DNA of 64,000 nt from Thaumasiovibrio sp047250365 (GCF_047250365.1 NZ_JBLBVL010000010.1:1-64000), one strand, 5' to 3'. Positions 17,402 through 26,500 are shown, numbered from the stretch's first letter. The notes: generated by a model not told the origin, from the sequence alone. Numbers and translations: made by a program.

Positions 17402-18118
17402 ATGTTTTTACGCCCTTATTACACCCAACAAGGCAATGATTGGCAGTTTACTCGCCAAGAAGCAAGCAACTTTGCGAAACATATAGCAGGAGACTTTAAC
17501 CCCATTCATGATGAAGACGCCAAACGGTTTTGTGTACCGGGTGATTTACTCTTCGCGATGGTTTTAAGTCATCATGGTTTACATAGTAAAATGAAATTCT
17601 CTTTTTCAGGGATGGTAACGGAAAAACAGCAGTTACATATACGAAACGAGGATAGTCAAAAGTTATTCTTAGAAGACCGCGAAGGTAAAGCGTATCTCGA
17701 TGTTCAATACGAAGGAGAAGTCACTCAGTCGGTTGAGCAAATAGAACAAGTGACAAAACAGTATGTGCGCTTTTCAGGAATGAACTTCCCCCACATCATG
17801 GTACCGCTGATGCGCAGCGCAAAGGCGATGATTAACCCGGATCGGCCGCTTGTTATCTATGAGAGCATGGAGGTTGAGTTTATCACGCTCGACTTTACCT
17901 CGACTGAAGTAGAGTTAACGCAATCAGATATACAAGTTGATGGGCGACGTGGATGTGTGGTGCTTGGGTTTCGCTTTACTGAAAATGGTAAAGAAGTAGG
18001 TCATGGTAAAAAGGTGTTACGCATGAGCGGGCTTAAGCCATTTTGTGAGCAAGCGGTTTCGGATCTTGTCGACGAGTTTAATCGTCGAAAATCTAGTTAC
18101 CTTGCGAACGTTGAATAA
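17402..18118 (+). CDS. DUF3581 family protein (hotdog-like)
   Basis: A 238-residue cytoplasmic protein of the DUF3581 family, unknown function, common in marine gammaproteobacteria. The segment HIAGDFNPIHDEDAKRFCVPGDLL resembles the MaoC/hotdog hydratase signature (DxNPIH), so an acyl-thioester ligand is plausible. The C-terminus is helical. The ATG lacks a strong ribosome site. It faces the XRE regulator gene across a GC-rich hairpin. Function is not known; the fold comparison is inference. Confidence 0.75.
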   Translation: MFLRPYYTQQGNDWQFTRQEASNFAKHIAGDFNPIHDEDAKRFCVPGDLLFAMVLSHHGLHSKMKFSFSGMVTEKQQLHIRNEDSQKLFLEDREGKAYLDVQYEGEVTQSVEQIEQVTKQYVRFSGMNFPHIMVPLMRSAKAMINPDRPLVIYESMEVEFITLDFTSTEVELTQSDIQVDGRRGCVVLGFRFTENGKEVGHGKKVLRMSGLKPFCEQAVSDLVDEFNRRKSSYLANVE

Positions 18119-18126
18119 CCATTATT

Positions 18127-18144
18127 GCCGGGGCACTCCCCGGC
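18127..18144. terminator. GC-rich hairpin between convergent genes
   Basis: GCCGGGG-CACT-CCCCGGC, a perfect 7-bp GC stem with a four-base loop. No T run on either side, so it may block or protect 3' ends rather than act as a classical terminator. Confidence 0.5.
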
Positions 18145-18183
18145 TGCAATGGCTTGCTACCGATCAACCTTAGTCCTTCTGGC

Positions 18184-18522
18184 TTAGCATGGTGGCGTAT
18201 ATTCAACGACAATTTCAGAACCTTGTGTATAGACATTCTTGATCTCTCCTTCAATAAAGAATCGATTCTTGAGTATTCTCGGTGCACCATCTGCTGTAGG
18301 TTGATACGCGGGTAGCACCATTGCTGGATTAATACACATCAACTCACAAAAACGCGTCACGAATCCTAAAGTTAAAGGCTCACTGCCTTTAATCAGGTTA
18401 GCAAAATCAACTTGTGGCATGCCTAGTCTTTTCGCCATTTCCATCTGTGTCATACGCATTTTGGCCTTTTGGGCCATCCATATATCATACAATGCCGCTC
18501 TATCCTGCTGAGTAAAATGCAT
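18184..18522 (-). CDS. XRE-type helix-turn-helix regulator
   Basis: A 112-residue protein with an N-terminal Cro/CI-type DNA-binding domain (MRMTQMEMAKRLGMPQVDFANLIKGSEPLTLGFVTRFCELM) and a short beta-rich C-terminus (ILKNRFFIEGEIKNVY). I start at the ATG at 18522 because AGGAG is nine bases away; from the ATG two codons earlier it would be only three. No partner toxin or phage genes are near, so it is an orphan regulator of unknown targets. Confidence 0.75.
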   Translation of the reverse strand: MHFTQQDRAALYDIWMAQKAKMRMTQMEMAKRLGMPQVDFANLIKGSEPLTLGFVTRFCELMCINPAMVLPAYQPTADGAPRILKNRFFIEGEIKNVYTQGSEIVVEYTPPC

Positions 18523-18716
18523 TACCATACTCTCCTACTTCTTCACACTATGCTTATCTCATCATTATTGATGACACTTATAGGTTAACCTGCTCTATTT
18601 CTTACATTGTCAATTCAGCGTGAAAGATATCAGCCAAATTAAGATAATTTTTCCTCGCATGAGAGTGGTGCATTTTGGTAAAATGGTCGGTCGAATTTTG
18701 ATGTAAGAGAGTATGC

Positions 18717-19418
18717 ATGTCTGACCAACGCCGTAAAGCACTTAAAAAAATTGCTAAATGTCTTGAGCTTGGTAACTCTGCCAATGTTAATGAAGCTGCG
18801 CAAGCCATTAAAATGGCGCATCGGCTTATGCTCAAATACGGCCTAGATAAAGAAGATATTGATCTAATTAAAATGGGTAAAACCATTTCTCAAACCCTTC
18901 TTCCTGCTGATGTCAGCAATCAAATTCTGAAGATCATTCGCGGTATAAACCGAAAATTTGGTGTTGAATGCGTACTCACCAATCATAAGGGACTGAAAAA
19001 GGCAGAGTTTATTGGCGTTGCTGAAAGGGCGATATTTGCAGCGTTCGCCTTCGATATCGTATACAGGGAAATGAACCAGCAAACCGGACAGTTTCGCAAC
19101 AGTTTTGCCGGCTCAGGCACAGATAACGTAACGGTAACACGCCGCGTTAACTCATTTGTCGCAGGCTGGTTGGAAGGTGCTTTAGAGAAGCTTCCCGAAC
19201 TTTGTGGTAAAGATGATCACGATTCAAAAATCAAAAGTTACATTGACCGTGAGTTTGAAAACATTGACCGCGAAACTTTTAAACAACAATTAAAAGAAGC
19301 CATGGCTGCAATGACCGAAGACTACGAAAAGGGCATGAAAAAAGGCCGCACTATCCGTATTAACCAACCCGTGGGCGGCGGACATAGCCCTGAATCAACT
19401 AAACGTTTAACAAACTAA
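18717..19418 (+). CDS. DUF2786 domain protein
   Basis: A 233-residue soluble, lysine-rich protein. Residues 1-40 (RRKALKKIAKCLELGNSANVNEAAQAIKMAHRLMLKYGL) form the DUF2786 domain, known from phage and bacterial proteins but without a defined function. The middle part contains a second conserved region (AERAIFAAFAFDIVYREM) and the C-terminus is charged and probably flexible. AAGAGAG lies upstream of the ATG. No phage genes are adjacent. Confidence 0.75.
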   Translation: MSDQRRKALKKIAKCLELGNSANVNEAAQAIKMAHRLMLKYGLDKEDIDLIKMGKTISQTLLPADVSNQILKIIRGINRKFGVECVLTNHKGLKKAEFIGVAERAIFAAFAFDIVYREMNQQTGQFRNSFAGSGTDNVTVTRRVNSFVAGWLEGALEKLPELCGKDDHDSKIKSYIDREFENIDRETFKQQLKEAMAAMTEDYEKGMKKGRTIRINQPVGGGHSPESTKRLTN

Positions 19419-19635
19419 CGCCTCTTCAATTGAAAGATTAGAGTCCGCAGCGATCTGCACGACAGCCTAGTAGATTGCTGGCGTGCTTAGGTTATGTTGT
19501 TATTAGGTACGCTAATTTATTTTAGTGTTTTATTTTCAATAACATTAGTTATAGTGCGCTAGGGTGGCGTTTTTCCTCGATTCGCGTTACCAAAGTTGCT
19601 AGTATCAAACCAAACACATACGACCCGAATGCCTA

Positions 19636-20448
19636 ATGATTGGAATATTACGTAAACTCCAAGTTTCACATGCCCAACCGATTAACTACACACTAACGTT
19701 TGGTGACAATGCAGTTGCTCTCAACCCCTATATTGGTAAAAACATTTCCTTTCGTCATACTGGAAAAATACACTGTATCGCGTGTGGCAACCGTACCAAA
19801 AAAAGCTACTCTCAGGGTCATTGCTATACGTGCATGCGAACCCTCGCCTGTTGTGACATGTGTATTCTCAAACCAGAAACATGCCATCATGCAAATGGCA
19901 CATGTAGAGAGCCTGAATGGGGACAACAATTTTGTATGAGCCCTCATTTTGTCTATCTTGCTAATACATCAGGCGCAAAGGTAGGCATCACTCGCCATAC
20001 TCAAATTCCAACTCGTTGGATAGATCAAGGTGCAACACAAGCCTTACCGATACTCAAAGTTCAGAGCCGCCTTTTATCGGGCCTAGTGGAAGTAATCTTA
20101 GGTAAGCATATCGCTGATAAAACTAACTGGCGAGCCATGCTTAAAGGTGGAAGTGCACCACTAGATCTACGTGAAATAAAACACCATCTTTTGGAGCTTG
20201 AAAAGGACAACCTAGCGCAATTACAAGAGCAATATGGTGACCAAGCTATAACATTTATTGATGATATTGAGACAACGTTAGACTACCCCGTTATCACCTA
20301 CCCCGAAAAAATCAGTTCACATAACTTAGATAAGAATCCAATTCTTGAGGGCACACTGCTGGGGATAAAAGGGCAATACCTAATCTTAGATAGCGCTGTT
20401 ATTAATATTCGAAAATATAGTGGCTACGAGATTGAATGGATTGAATAA
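19636..20448 (+). CDS. DUF2797 zinc-binding protein
   Basis: A 270-residue protein of the DUF2797 family. The N-terminal half has a cysteine-rich zinc region (CIACGNR, CYTCMRTLACCDMC, CHH, C). The central FVYLANTSGAKVGITR resembles the start of a GIY-YIG nuclease core. The ribosome site is weak at the ATG at 19636. Followed 17 bp on by the converging DUF3389 gene. Function unknown; a nucleic-acid role is an inference from the zinc site and GIY-YIG likeness. Confidence 0.75.
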   Translation: MIGILRKLQVSHAQPINYTLTFGDNAVALNPYIGKNISFRHTGKIHCIACGNRTKKSYSQGHCYTCMRTLACCDMCILKPETCHHANGTCREPEWGQQFCMSPHFVYLANTSGAKVGITRHTQIPTRWIDQGATQALPILKVQSRLLSGLVEVILGKHIADKTNWRAMLKGGSAPLDLREIKHHLLELEKDNLAQLQEQYGDQAITFIDDIETTLDYPVITYPEKISSHNLDKNPILEGTLLGIKGQYLILDSAVINIRKYSGYEIEWIE

Positions 20449-20465
20449 CATTCAAACAATAGCAT

Positions 20466-20699
20466 CTAATATTTCACTTCAATACCGCCTTCCGTTGCGA
20501 TTTGCATGATTTGTTCATCAGTATCAAGCTTAAGTGACCAATCGACACCATTTCCCCGAGCCGCGATGACTCGTGCAGGACCAAAAAGGCTGATACTTTC
20601 GTTGTCAGCCTTTAGTGTTAACTGACTATCATCGGCTATCCGAATTACAACTTCGTGAGCAAGCACATAGATGACGCCGCGGCTAAACGTTATTTTCAT
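20466..20699 (-). CDS. DUF3389 family small protein
   Basis: A 77-residue acidic/beta-rich protein resembling DUF3389, a short family I recall from Vibrio. It begins at an ATG that overlaps the stop of the thioesterase gene (TAATG), with AGGG upstream, so translation is coupled. No catalytic motif. Confidence 0.6.
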   Translation of the reverse strand: MKITFSRGVIYVLAHEVVIRIADDSQLTLKADNESISLFGPARVIAARGNGVDWSLKLDTDEQIMQIATEGGIEVKY

Positions 20700-21130
20700 T
20701 ACCCTGCCTTTTTATTGTGGCGTACCACCATGGTCAGGCGGCAAATACAAATTGTACCGCCTGATTCATCGCTAATATCAATGCCCCACACCTGAGTCTG
20801 CTTGCCAAGGTGTAAGGGTTCTGCTTTGGCAAATACTCGCCCATTTCGAGCCGACTTCACGTGATTAGCATTAATATCAAGCCCTAAACAATAGCTCCCT
20901 TCTGGAACGGCTAAATTGGCAGCCAGCGAACCAACAGACTCCGCTAACGCGACAGAAGCGCCACCATGCAACAATCCAAGAGGCTGATGTACTTTTGGAC
21001 CTATCGGCATGCTTGCTGTCAATGAACGGTCTGTAAAGTCAACGAACTCTATTCCTAATGTCTCCATCAAAGTATCTTTATTGAGTGCATTCAATGATGT
21101 TAAACACATCTTTCTTTGCCAGATTGTCAC
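20699..21130 (-). CDS. Hotdog-fold thioesterase (MenI/YdiI-like)
   Basis: A 143-residue acyl-CoA thioesterase. The signature PLGLLHGGASVALAESVGS contains the HGG motif and the catalytic glutamate of the YdiI/EntH/PaaI class. Members hydrolyse DHNA-CoA in menaquinone synthesis or clear misacylated thioesters. Starts at GTG with AGAGG five bases upstream. Coupled to DUF3389. Which substrate applies here is not determined; no menaquinone genes are nearby. Confidence 0.85.
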   Translation of the reverse strand: MTIWQRKMCLTSLNALNKDTLMETLGIEFVDFTDRSLTASMPIGPKVHQPLGLLHGGASVALAESVGSLAANLAVPEGSYCLGLDINANHVKSARNGRVFAKAEPLHLGKQTQVWGIDISDESGGTICICRLTMVVRHNKKAG

Positions 21131-21238
21131 AAAAACCTCTCCATAAAAAAATTAACTGGCGATACTATACTCGTTGATGCTAAGCATTCAAAATCAGGCT
21201 AGACTAAAAATCACTTTGTTAAGCATTTGGAGAAATAG

Positions 21239-22069
21239 ATGAACAGAGGGCGTTCTATCAGGATGACAAAATCCCCTTTCCGCTTTCATTACTGCAAACT
21301 GGCTGTTATTAGCAGCGTCCTATTGGCGGGATGTGCTCAATCACCAACAGGACGAGATCAAATACTGATGTTCTCGACAAATGAAATGTCTCAGTTAGGA
21401 AGTCAGTCATTCGAGCAACTCAAACAACAAGAACGAATCTCAACCGACAAAGCCGTCAATCAATATGTTCAATGTGTCGCCAACTCAATTACCAATATCG
21501 TCGGTACTCGCCCTGGCTTTGAACAATGGGAGGTTGTGGTCTTTGATAGTGAGCAGGTAAATGCCTTTGCTTTGCCCGGCGGCAAAATTGGTGTTTATAC
21601 TGGCTTACTTAATGTCACTAAAACAGAAGATCAGCTCGCCAGTGTTATTGGTCACGAAATTGGCCACGTATTAGCTAACCATAGCAATGAAAGGCTATCA
21701 CGTAGCCAATTGGCGGGCTTAGGTTTACAAGTCGCCAGTGTGGCGGTGCAAGGTTCCGGCTATGGTGAATATCATGATCTAACCATGGCTGGACTCGGGC
21801 TTGGCGTTCAATATGGCGTACTAATGCCTTATGGCCGTTCGCAAGAATCTGAGTCGGACATTATTGGTGTTCAACTAATGAATCAAGCTGGCTACGATCC
21901 CAACGCCAGTATCGAGCTATGGAAGAACATGGCCAAAATCAGTGGAGAACAGCCTCCCGAGTTTTTATCTACCCACCCATCCCACAATACCCGAATAGGG
22001 GAGCTCAGCGAAGAAATTAATCGTTTACCCAGCAATCAAGTCTCTAAGCCCAATTGCAAAAGACCATAA
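21239..22069 (+). CDS. M48 family metallopeptidase lipoprotein (LoiP/YggG-like)
   Basis: A 276-residue zinc protease attached to the envelope through a lipobox (LLAGC, Cys32). The HEXXH motif is HEIGH at 139-143 and the third zinc ligand lies in QESESD around residue 203-205. LoiP-type proteases cleave outer-membrane proteins under stress. GGAG precedes the ATG. The gene ends at a strong terminator shared with the OmpA-type gene, which converges from the right. Confidence 0.9.
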   Translation: MNRGRSIRMTKSPFRFHYCKLAVISSVLLAGCAQSPTGRDQILMFSTNEMSQLGSQSFEQLKQQERISTDKAVNQYVQCVANSITNIVGTRPGFEQWEVVVFDSEQVNAFALPGGKIGVYTGLLNVTKTEDQLASVIGHEIGHVLANHSNERLSRSQLAGLGLQVASVAVQGSGYGEYHDLTMAGLGLGVQYGVLMPYGRSQESESDIIGVQLMNQAGYDPNASIELWKNMAKISGEQPPEFLSTHPSHNTRIGELSEEINRLPSNQVSKPNCKRP

Positions 22070-22097
22070 AAAAAGCAGCACAAATGTGCTGCTTTTT
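22068..22097. terminator. Bidirectional terminator
   Basis: AAAAAGCAGCACA/TGTGCTGCTTTTT, a 13-bp near-perfect stem with A and T runs on both sides, between convergent M48 protease and OmpA-type genes. Confidence 0.9.
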
Positions 22098-22114
22098 CAT
22101 CGTGTTAATCGAGC

Positions 22115-23095
22115 CTATTGTGGCATTTCATAAGAAAATCCCGGTGTAAATGCCTCTACACGACGGTTTTGTGCGCGTCCTTCATCTGTTTCATTTGACG
22201 CAATAGGTTGTTCTTCTCCACGCCCCTCTATGAATACTCGCTCTTTTGTGATGTTAAAGCGTTCTTTCAAGTATTCTGCCACAGTGGCTGCACGTTCCTC
22301 TGATAATGTTTGATTATACTCCACTGAACCACTGGAATCTGTATGCCCAATAACATAAAGTTCTGATTCAGGGTATTCATTTAATCGGGTGACAATTGGC
22401 GCTAGCTTGACTAGATCTGCATCAGTTAGCGTGCCGCTATCAAACTCAAAATAAAGATTCTGTGTTAGTGGCTCTACCTCGATAACAACAGGATCTAATG
22501 GCATTGGTTCAGGCTCTGGCTCTGGCTCTGGCAACACTACAGGAACGGGCGCTGCGGCACCAAAATTATAGACCAACCCAAGGCCCCAGAAGTGAACATT
22601 TGATTCTTCAAGATCATCGTAATACTGGTACTCTACGCGTGCAGAAAGCGCTTTATTAAAGTAGTACTCCAAACCCGCCCCAACGGTAGGTGCCCAGCCA
22701 TTATCGCCTGTATCTGTTGGCTCTCCAGACAATTCATTATCATAACGAAATGCACCAGCCTTACCGAACAAATCCAACTTATCTGTTAGGCCATAAGATA
22801 ACTTACCCAACAAGTCGATACCATCAGCTTCCCATGTTCTTCCTTCCGACAATTTCCCCTTTCCTAAATAGGTGTAACCACCTTCGAAAGCAAAATATGG
22901 GGTGAAGTTATAACCCAAAAATGCACCTCCGGCGACACTATTTCTATCATCAAAAGAAAATACGTTATCGTACTTTGCGTCTGTATAGTGGGCATTACCT
23001 ATCCTAGCCCCAGCATAAAATGGCTGATCTTGAGCCGCAGTGACCGAAAATGCCATTAATGTTGTCAAAGAAAACACACTCAATTTTTTATTCAT
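22115..23095 (-). CDS. OmpA-type outer-membrane protein
   Basis: A 326-residue outer-membrane protein. A signal peptide (MNKKLSVFSLTTLMAFSVTAA) is followed by an eight-stranded OmpA barrel (FYAGARIGNAHY to VYNFG, about residues 24-195), a PEPEPEPEP hinge near 205-215 and an OmpA-like peptidoglycan-binding domain (LYFEFDSGTL, VIGHTDSSGSVEYN, GRGEEQPIASN, NRRVE). It ties the outer membrane to the wall. Start at the ATG at 23095 with AAGGAAG; an in-frame ATG 27 codons earlier is not used. Confidence 0.94.
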   Translation of the reverse strand: MNKKLSVFSLTTLMAFSVTAAQDQPFYAGARIGNAHYTDAKYDNVFSFDDRNSVAGGAFLGYNFTPYFAFEGGYTYLGKGKLSEGRTWEADGIDLLGKLSYGLTDKLDLFGKAGAFRYDNELSGEPTDTGDNGWAPTVGAGLEYYFNKALSARVEYQYYDDLEESNVHFWGLGLVYNFGAAAPVPVVLPEPEPEPEPMPLDPVVIEVEPLTQNLYFEFDSGTLTDADLVKLAPIVTRLNEYPESELYVIGHTDSSGSVEYNQTLSEERAATVAEYLKERFNITKERVFIEGRGEEQPIASNETDEGRAQNRRVEAFTPGFSYEMPQ

Positions 23096-23553
23096 ATCCA
23101 ACTTCCTTATATTGCCACTACTAAAAGTGATTACCATGCAACCATAAGCCCCAAATATACTCCGAGCAAATACCAACTCATCACATGCTAAACAATATGC
23201 ATTATAATGCTAAATTGGTAACTTTCGTATTATAAATCTGCGTTTTATGATTTACACCGCGTTAACATCGCGCACTTTGTATGTGAAAAGCGCATAAAAT
23301 GAGCGCAGCATAGGCTAGTTATAATTAGAAAAGGTATATAAGACGCGGGATAAGTCGCTAAAGGGCTATTGATTAATCGTTTGAAAATAAAGAAAAAAGC
23401 TAGAAAAAGTTCAACAAATTAATATCGATTTGTTAATAAAGCTGTGGTATATTGCTCGCGCTTTTTGCTTATTAAGTAAAAGCTAAGCGTCGATTAGTTA
23501 TTAGTGCTAGCACTGACATCATAGGCTATCCTGAACGGGTTCTTAGGGGTAAG
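23096..23553. other. Upstream region of the OmpA-type gene
   Basis: AT-rich leader and promoter region. It holds the inverted repeat GCTTTT...AAAAGC near 23460-23482 and a perfect palindrome GTGCTAGCAC at 23504-23513. I see no RNA gene I can name. Confidence 0.5.
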
Positions 23554-23664
23554 ATGTTTGTTCATTTCGTCAATGATGATCTAATCGGCGCTAACCTTCT
23601 CAGAAACCCAGCCAATCTACGCACTTTTATCGCGGTTGAACAAAGCCTCAATTGGTTCGAATAA
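23554..23664 (+). CDS. Possible 36-residue small ORF
   Basis: ATG preceded by AGGGG four bases upstream and 36 codons to TAA. The frame remains open upstream to 23476. No hydrophobic span and no recognised family. It may be chance; listed because it has a ribosome site and otherwise lies in a 600-bp gap. Confidence 0.22.
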   Translation: MFVHFVNDDLIGANLLRNPANLRTFIAVEQSLNWFE

Positions 23665-23704
23665 ATAGAAGTGATTGTGAAGCCCCTTTTATTCACTCAC
23701 CATG

Positions 23705-24169
23705 TTACTTTAGCTTATGTATTACTTGATTTGAGCTTCCTCGCCACAGAAGATTGGCGTCGAACCTGTCTTGCTCAAACTTACCATCAATCATTACATC
23801 CACATGATTAATCACGGCGCGCTGTTCGGCAGAAAGATCAGAGAGTAAATATCCACTCCATAACCAAATGTCCTTACCTTCACACTCTTGCTTAACACGT
23901 TGCACCAATTTCAGTACCGCTGGTAAGTTCTCGGGGTGCAATGGGTCACCCCCCGACAGCGATAAGCCACGCCGTTTTATCCGTTGGTCATTAAGGTCGG
24001 CTATAATTTGATCTTCTAACGCTTGGGTAAACACATGCCCAGCGTCGAGGCGCCAAGTTGCTTGGTTGTAACAACCACGGCATTGATGAACACATCCAGA
24101 GACAAACAGAGTACAACGTGTGCCTGGACCATTGACGACATCAACCGGATAGTATTTTTGATAATGCAT
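23705..24169 (-). CDS. nrdG: Anaerobic ribonucleotide reductase activase NrdG
   Basis: Radical-SAM enzyme that installs the glycyl radical on NrdD. 154 residues; the iron-sulfur motif is CVHQCRGC near residues 26-33, followed by LSLSGGDPLHPEN. Start at the ATG at 24169; GAGA upstream is a modest ribosome site. It is downstream of nrdD across a stem-loop, so its level is probably lower than that of NrdD. Confidence 0.96.
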   Translation of the reverse strand: MHYQKYYPVDVVNGPGTRCTLFVSGCVHQCRGCYNQATWRLDAGHVFTQALEDQIIADLNDQRIKRRGLSLSGGDPLHPENLPAVLKLVQRVKQECEGKDIWLWSGYLLSDLSAEQRAVINHVDVMIDGKFEQDRFDANLLWRGSSNQVIHKLK

Positions 24170-24196
24170 AGTTTGTTCTCTTCGCCTGTACAAACA

Positions 24197-24222
24197 AAAA
24201 GCAGGTGAAATCACCTGCTTTC
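24197..24222 (-). terminator. Stem-loop between nrdD and nrdG
   Basis: AGCAGGTGA (24200-24208) pairs perfectly with TCACCTGCT (24211-24219) around a two-base centre; on the minus strand it is followed by TTTTTG. It fits a partial terminator or a processing/stability element between the two cistrons. Confidence 0.75.
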
Positions 24223-24245
24223 AGTTTACTCAATTACCATGACAG

Positions 24246-26372
24246 TTACATATGTTTCACACGACGAATAACTTCTTCTTGTTTACCTGAGTTGAACGGA
24301 CGAGAATCTGGTGAACCAAGGTAACCACAAACACGACGAGTTACCGAGACTTTTTTAGGGTCGTGGTTGCCACAGCTCGGACAAGTAAAGCCTTTGCTAG
24401 TACAGTCAAATTCACCGGTAAAACCACACTCGTAACACTCATCGATTGGCGTATTAGTGCCATAATAAGGCACACGAGAATAAGAGTAATCCCATACGTC
24501 TTCTAACGCTTCAACATTGTGTTGCATGTTAGGGTATTCGCCATAACAGATAAAACCACCATTAGCCAACTCAGGGTACGGCATTTCAAAGTCAATTTTA
24601 TCGTACGGATTAACCGCTTTCTCAACATCCAAGTGGAAGCTGTTAGTGTAGTAACCTTTTTCTGTTACGTTATCAATCACACCAAACTCTTTAGTATCCA
24701 AAGAGCAGAAACGCGTGCAGAGGTTTTCTGACGGAGTACTGTAAAGGCTGTAACCCCACCCAGACTCTTCTTTCCACGCATCAACCGCTTTCTTCAAATG
24801 TGCGACAATCGCGATGCCTTTTTGGCGCAGTTCTTCGCTGTCGTAAATGTGCTCACCAACTTGCCCATACAATGCATTGATTGTTTCATGGATACCGATG
24901 TAGCCCATTGAAATAGAAGCGCGACCGTTTTTGAAAATATCGATCACTTCATCATCAGGGTTAAGACGTACACCCAGTGCGCCTTCGGTATACAAGATTG
25001 GCGCAACACGCGCTTTAACACCACGTAAACGCTCAATGCGTGTATCGAGTGCTATCTTAACAAGTTGGGTGCGCTCATCAAGCAGCTCGAAGAATCGCGC
25101 CTCACAGCCCTTCGCTTCGATAGCAATGCGAGGTAGATTTAAGCTGACTACACCTAAGTTGTTGCGCCCTTCATGGATCTCTTTACCGTTTTCGTCGGTC
25201 CATTTGCCAAGGAAACTACGGCAACCCATCGGTGCTTTAAATGACCCTGTCACTTCTACCACTTTATCGTAGTTCAAAATGTCTGGGTACATTCGCTTCG
25301 TTGCACACTCAAGGGCTAACTGCTTAATATCGTAGTTCGGGTCAGATGGTTTATGGTTAACCCCATCACGAATAGAAAACAGGAGTTTAGGAAATACCGC
25401 TGTTTTCTTATTCTTACCCAAGCCTTTAATTCTATTTTGGAAAATAGATTTTTGAATTAACTTAGATTCCCACGAAGTCCCTAAGCCAATACCAATACTA
25501 AGGAAAGGTGTTTGTCCGTTCGAGCTAAACAGTGTATTGATTTCATACTCGAGTGATTGAAACGCGTCATACACTTCCTTCTCGGTCAACGTCTTGGCGT
25601 ACGCCTCTGGATCCGCAACACCCCACTCTTCCGCCGTAGCCAAATGCTTATTGTGGCTAGCAGTTACGTACGGAGCCAATACTTCATCAAGACGGTTTAA
25701 CGTTGTTCCGCCATAAGTATGGCTTGCCACCTGCGCGACAATCTGTGCGGTGACTGCTGTCGCAGTTTGGATTGATTTCGGCGTATCAATCTCTGCATTA
25801 CCCATACGAAAGCCGTTAGTTAACATATTCTCAAGGTCAACAATCATACAGTTGAACATTGGGAAAAACGGCGAGTAGTCTAGGTCATGATAATGAATAT
25901 CGCCTCTCTGGTGTGCCATCACAACATCGCGAGGCAAAATATACTTATTCGCATAGTGCTTCGCAACAATGCCTGCCAGAAGGTCACGCTGAGTCGGGAT
26001 AACCTTACTGTCTTTATTGGCATTCTCGTTTAATAGGCTTGCATTGCTCTGTTCGATCAGTCCGCGAATATCGTTGTTGAGCTGACTTTTTTTATCGCGG
26101 GCAATGTCTCGATCATGGCGGTATTCGATATACGCACGAGCAACCGCCTTATGCGGGCCTTCCATCAAGATATTCTCTACAGCATCTTGAATTTGGTGAA
26201 TCTCGACTTCCTCTGCATGCTCGAACTGCGTAAAAGCGGTGTGAGCAACATCCAATGCATAATTGCTGTCCATAATTTCGACAGTTTCTGCCGCGCTGAG
26301 TACCGCTTGTTGAATGCGCGCGATATCAAAAGAGACTCGACATCCATCTCGTTTAATCACTACAGGTTTCAC
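24246..26372 (-). CDS. nrdD: Anaerobic ribonucleoside-triphosphate reductase NrdD
   Basis: Glycyl-radical enzyme that makes deoxynucleotides without oxygen. 708 residues: an N-terminal ATP-cone (KPVVIKRDGCRVSFD onward), the large barrel, a zinc site near the end (CYECGFTGEFDCTSKGFTCPSC) and the radical loop RRVCGYLGSPDSRPFN with Gly683. I start at GTG 26372 because AAGGAG lies six bases upstream and this aligns with the MTPHVMKRDG start of E. coli NrdD; the ATG at 26396 would place the ribosome site inside the gene. Promoter carries FNR and NrdR sites. Confidence 0.97.
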   Translation of the reverse strand: MKPVVIKRDGCRVSFDIARIQQAVLSAAETVEIMDSNYALDVAHTAFTQFEHAEEVEIHQIQDAVENILMEGPHKAVARAYIEYRHDRDIARDKKSQLNNDIRGLIEQSNASLLNENANKDSKVIPTQRDLLAGIVAKHYANKYILPRDVVMAHQRGDIHYHDLDYSPFFPMFNCMIVDLENMLTNGFRMGNAEIDTPKSIQTATAVTAQIVAQVASHTYGGTTLNRLDEVLAPYVTASHNKHLATAEEWGVADPEAYAKTLTEKEVYDAFQSLEYEINTLFSSNGQTPFLSIGIGLGTSWESKLIQKSIFQNRIKGLGKNKKTAVFPKLLFSIRDGVNHKPSDPNYDIKQLALECATKRMYPDILNYDKVVEVTGSFKAPMGCRSFLGKWTDENGKEIHEGRNNLGVVSLNLPRIAIEAKGCEARFFELLDERTQLVKIALDTRIERLRGVKARVAPILYTEGALGVRLNPDDEVIDIFKNGRASISMGYIGIHETINALYGQVGEHIYDSEELRQKGIAIVAHLKKAVDAWKEESGWGYSLYSTPSENLCTRFCSLDTKEFGVIDNVTEKGYYTNSFHLDVEKAVNPYDKIDFEMPYPELANGGFICYGEYPNMQHNVEALEDVWDYSYSRVPYYGTNTPIDECYECGFTGEFDCTSKGFTCPSCGNHDPKKVSVTRRVCGYLGSPDSRPFNSGKQEEVIRRVKHM

Positions 26373-26411
26373 TGAAGGCTCCTTAGTTATTATCATGACA
26401 CTGTCACCGAA

Positions 26412-26427
26412 ACACTAAATGTAGGCA
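26412..26427. promoter_or_regulatory. Putative NrdR box (proximal)
   Basis: ACACTAAATGTAGGCA, about 10 of 16 matches to the NrdR consensus ACACwwTATATwGTGT. Its centre is exactly 31 bp from the second box, the paired spacing characteristic of NrdR sites. Confidence 0.5.
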
Positions 26428-26442
26428 TCAACAACAGGTGGA

Positions 26443-26458
26443 ATACAATATGTGGTGT
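26443..26458. promoter_or_regulatory. Putative NrdR box (distal)
   Basis: On the minus strand it reads ACACCACATATTGTAT, about 13 of 16 matches to the NrdR consensus. It overlaps the predicted -10/start region of nrdD, a suitable position for repression. Confidence 0.65.
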
Positions 26459-26463
26459 ATTAA
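26458..26463 (-). promoter_or_regulatory. Predicted -10 of nrdD promoter
   Basis: TTAATA on the minus strand; transcription would start near 26451, which places the FNR site centre at about -42. Confidence 0.5.
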
Positions 26464-26486
26464 GCGAGAATTCAGCGTAAGAAACA

Positions 26487-26500
26487 TTGATCTGGATCAG
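26487..26500. promoter_or_regulatory. FNR binding site upstream of nrdD
   Basis: TTGATCTGGATCAG, nine of ten matches to the FNR consensus TTGATnnnnATCAA. Given the -10 at 26458-26463 it would be a class II activator site near -41.5, as expected for an anaerobically induced gene. Confidence 0.8.

Noticed and set aside
24931..25272. Antisense open frame of 113 codons inside nrdD
   Set aside because: Low-complexity serine/arginine composition, no ribosome site, fully inside a highly conserved gene on the other strand.
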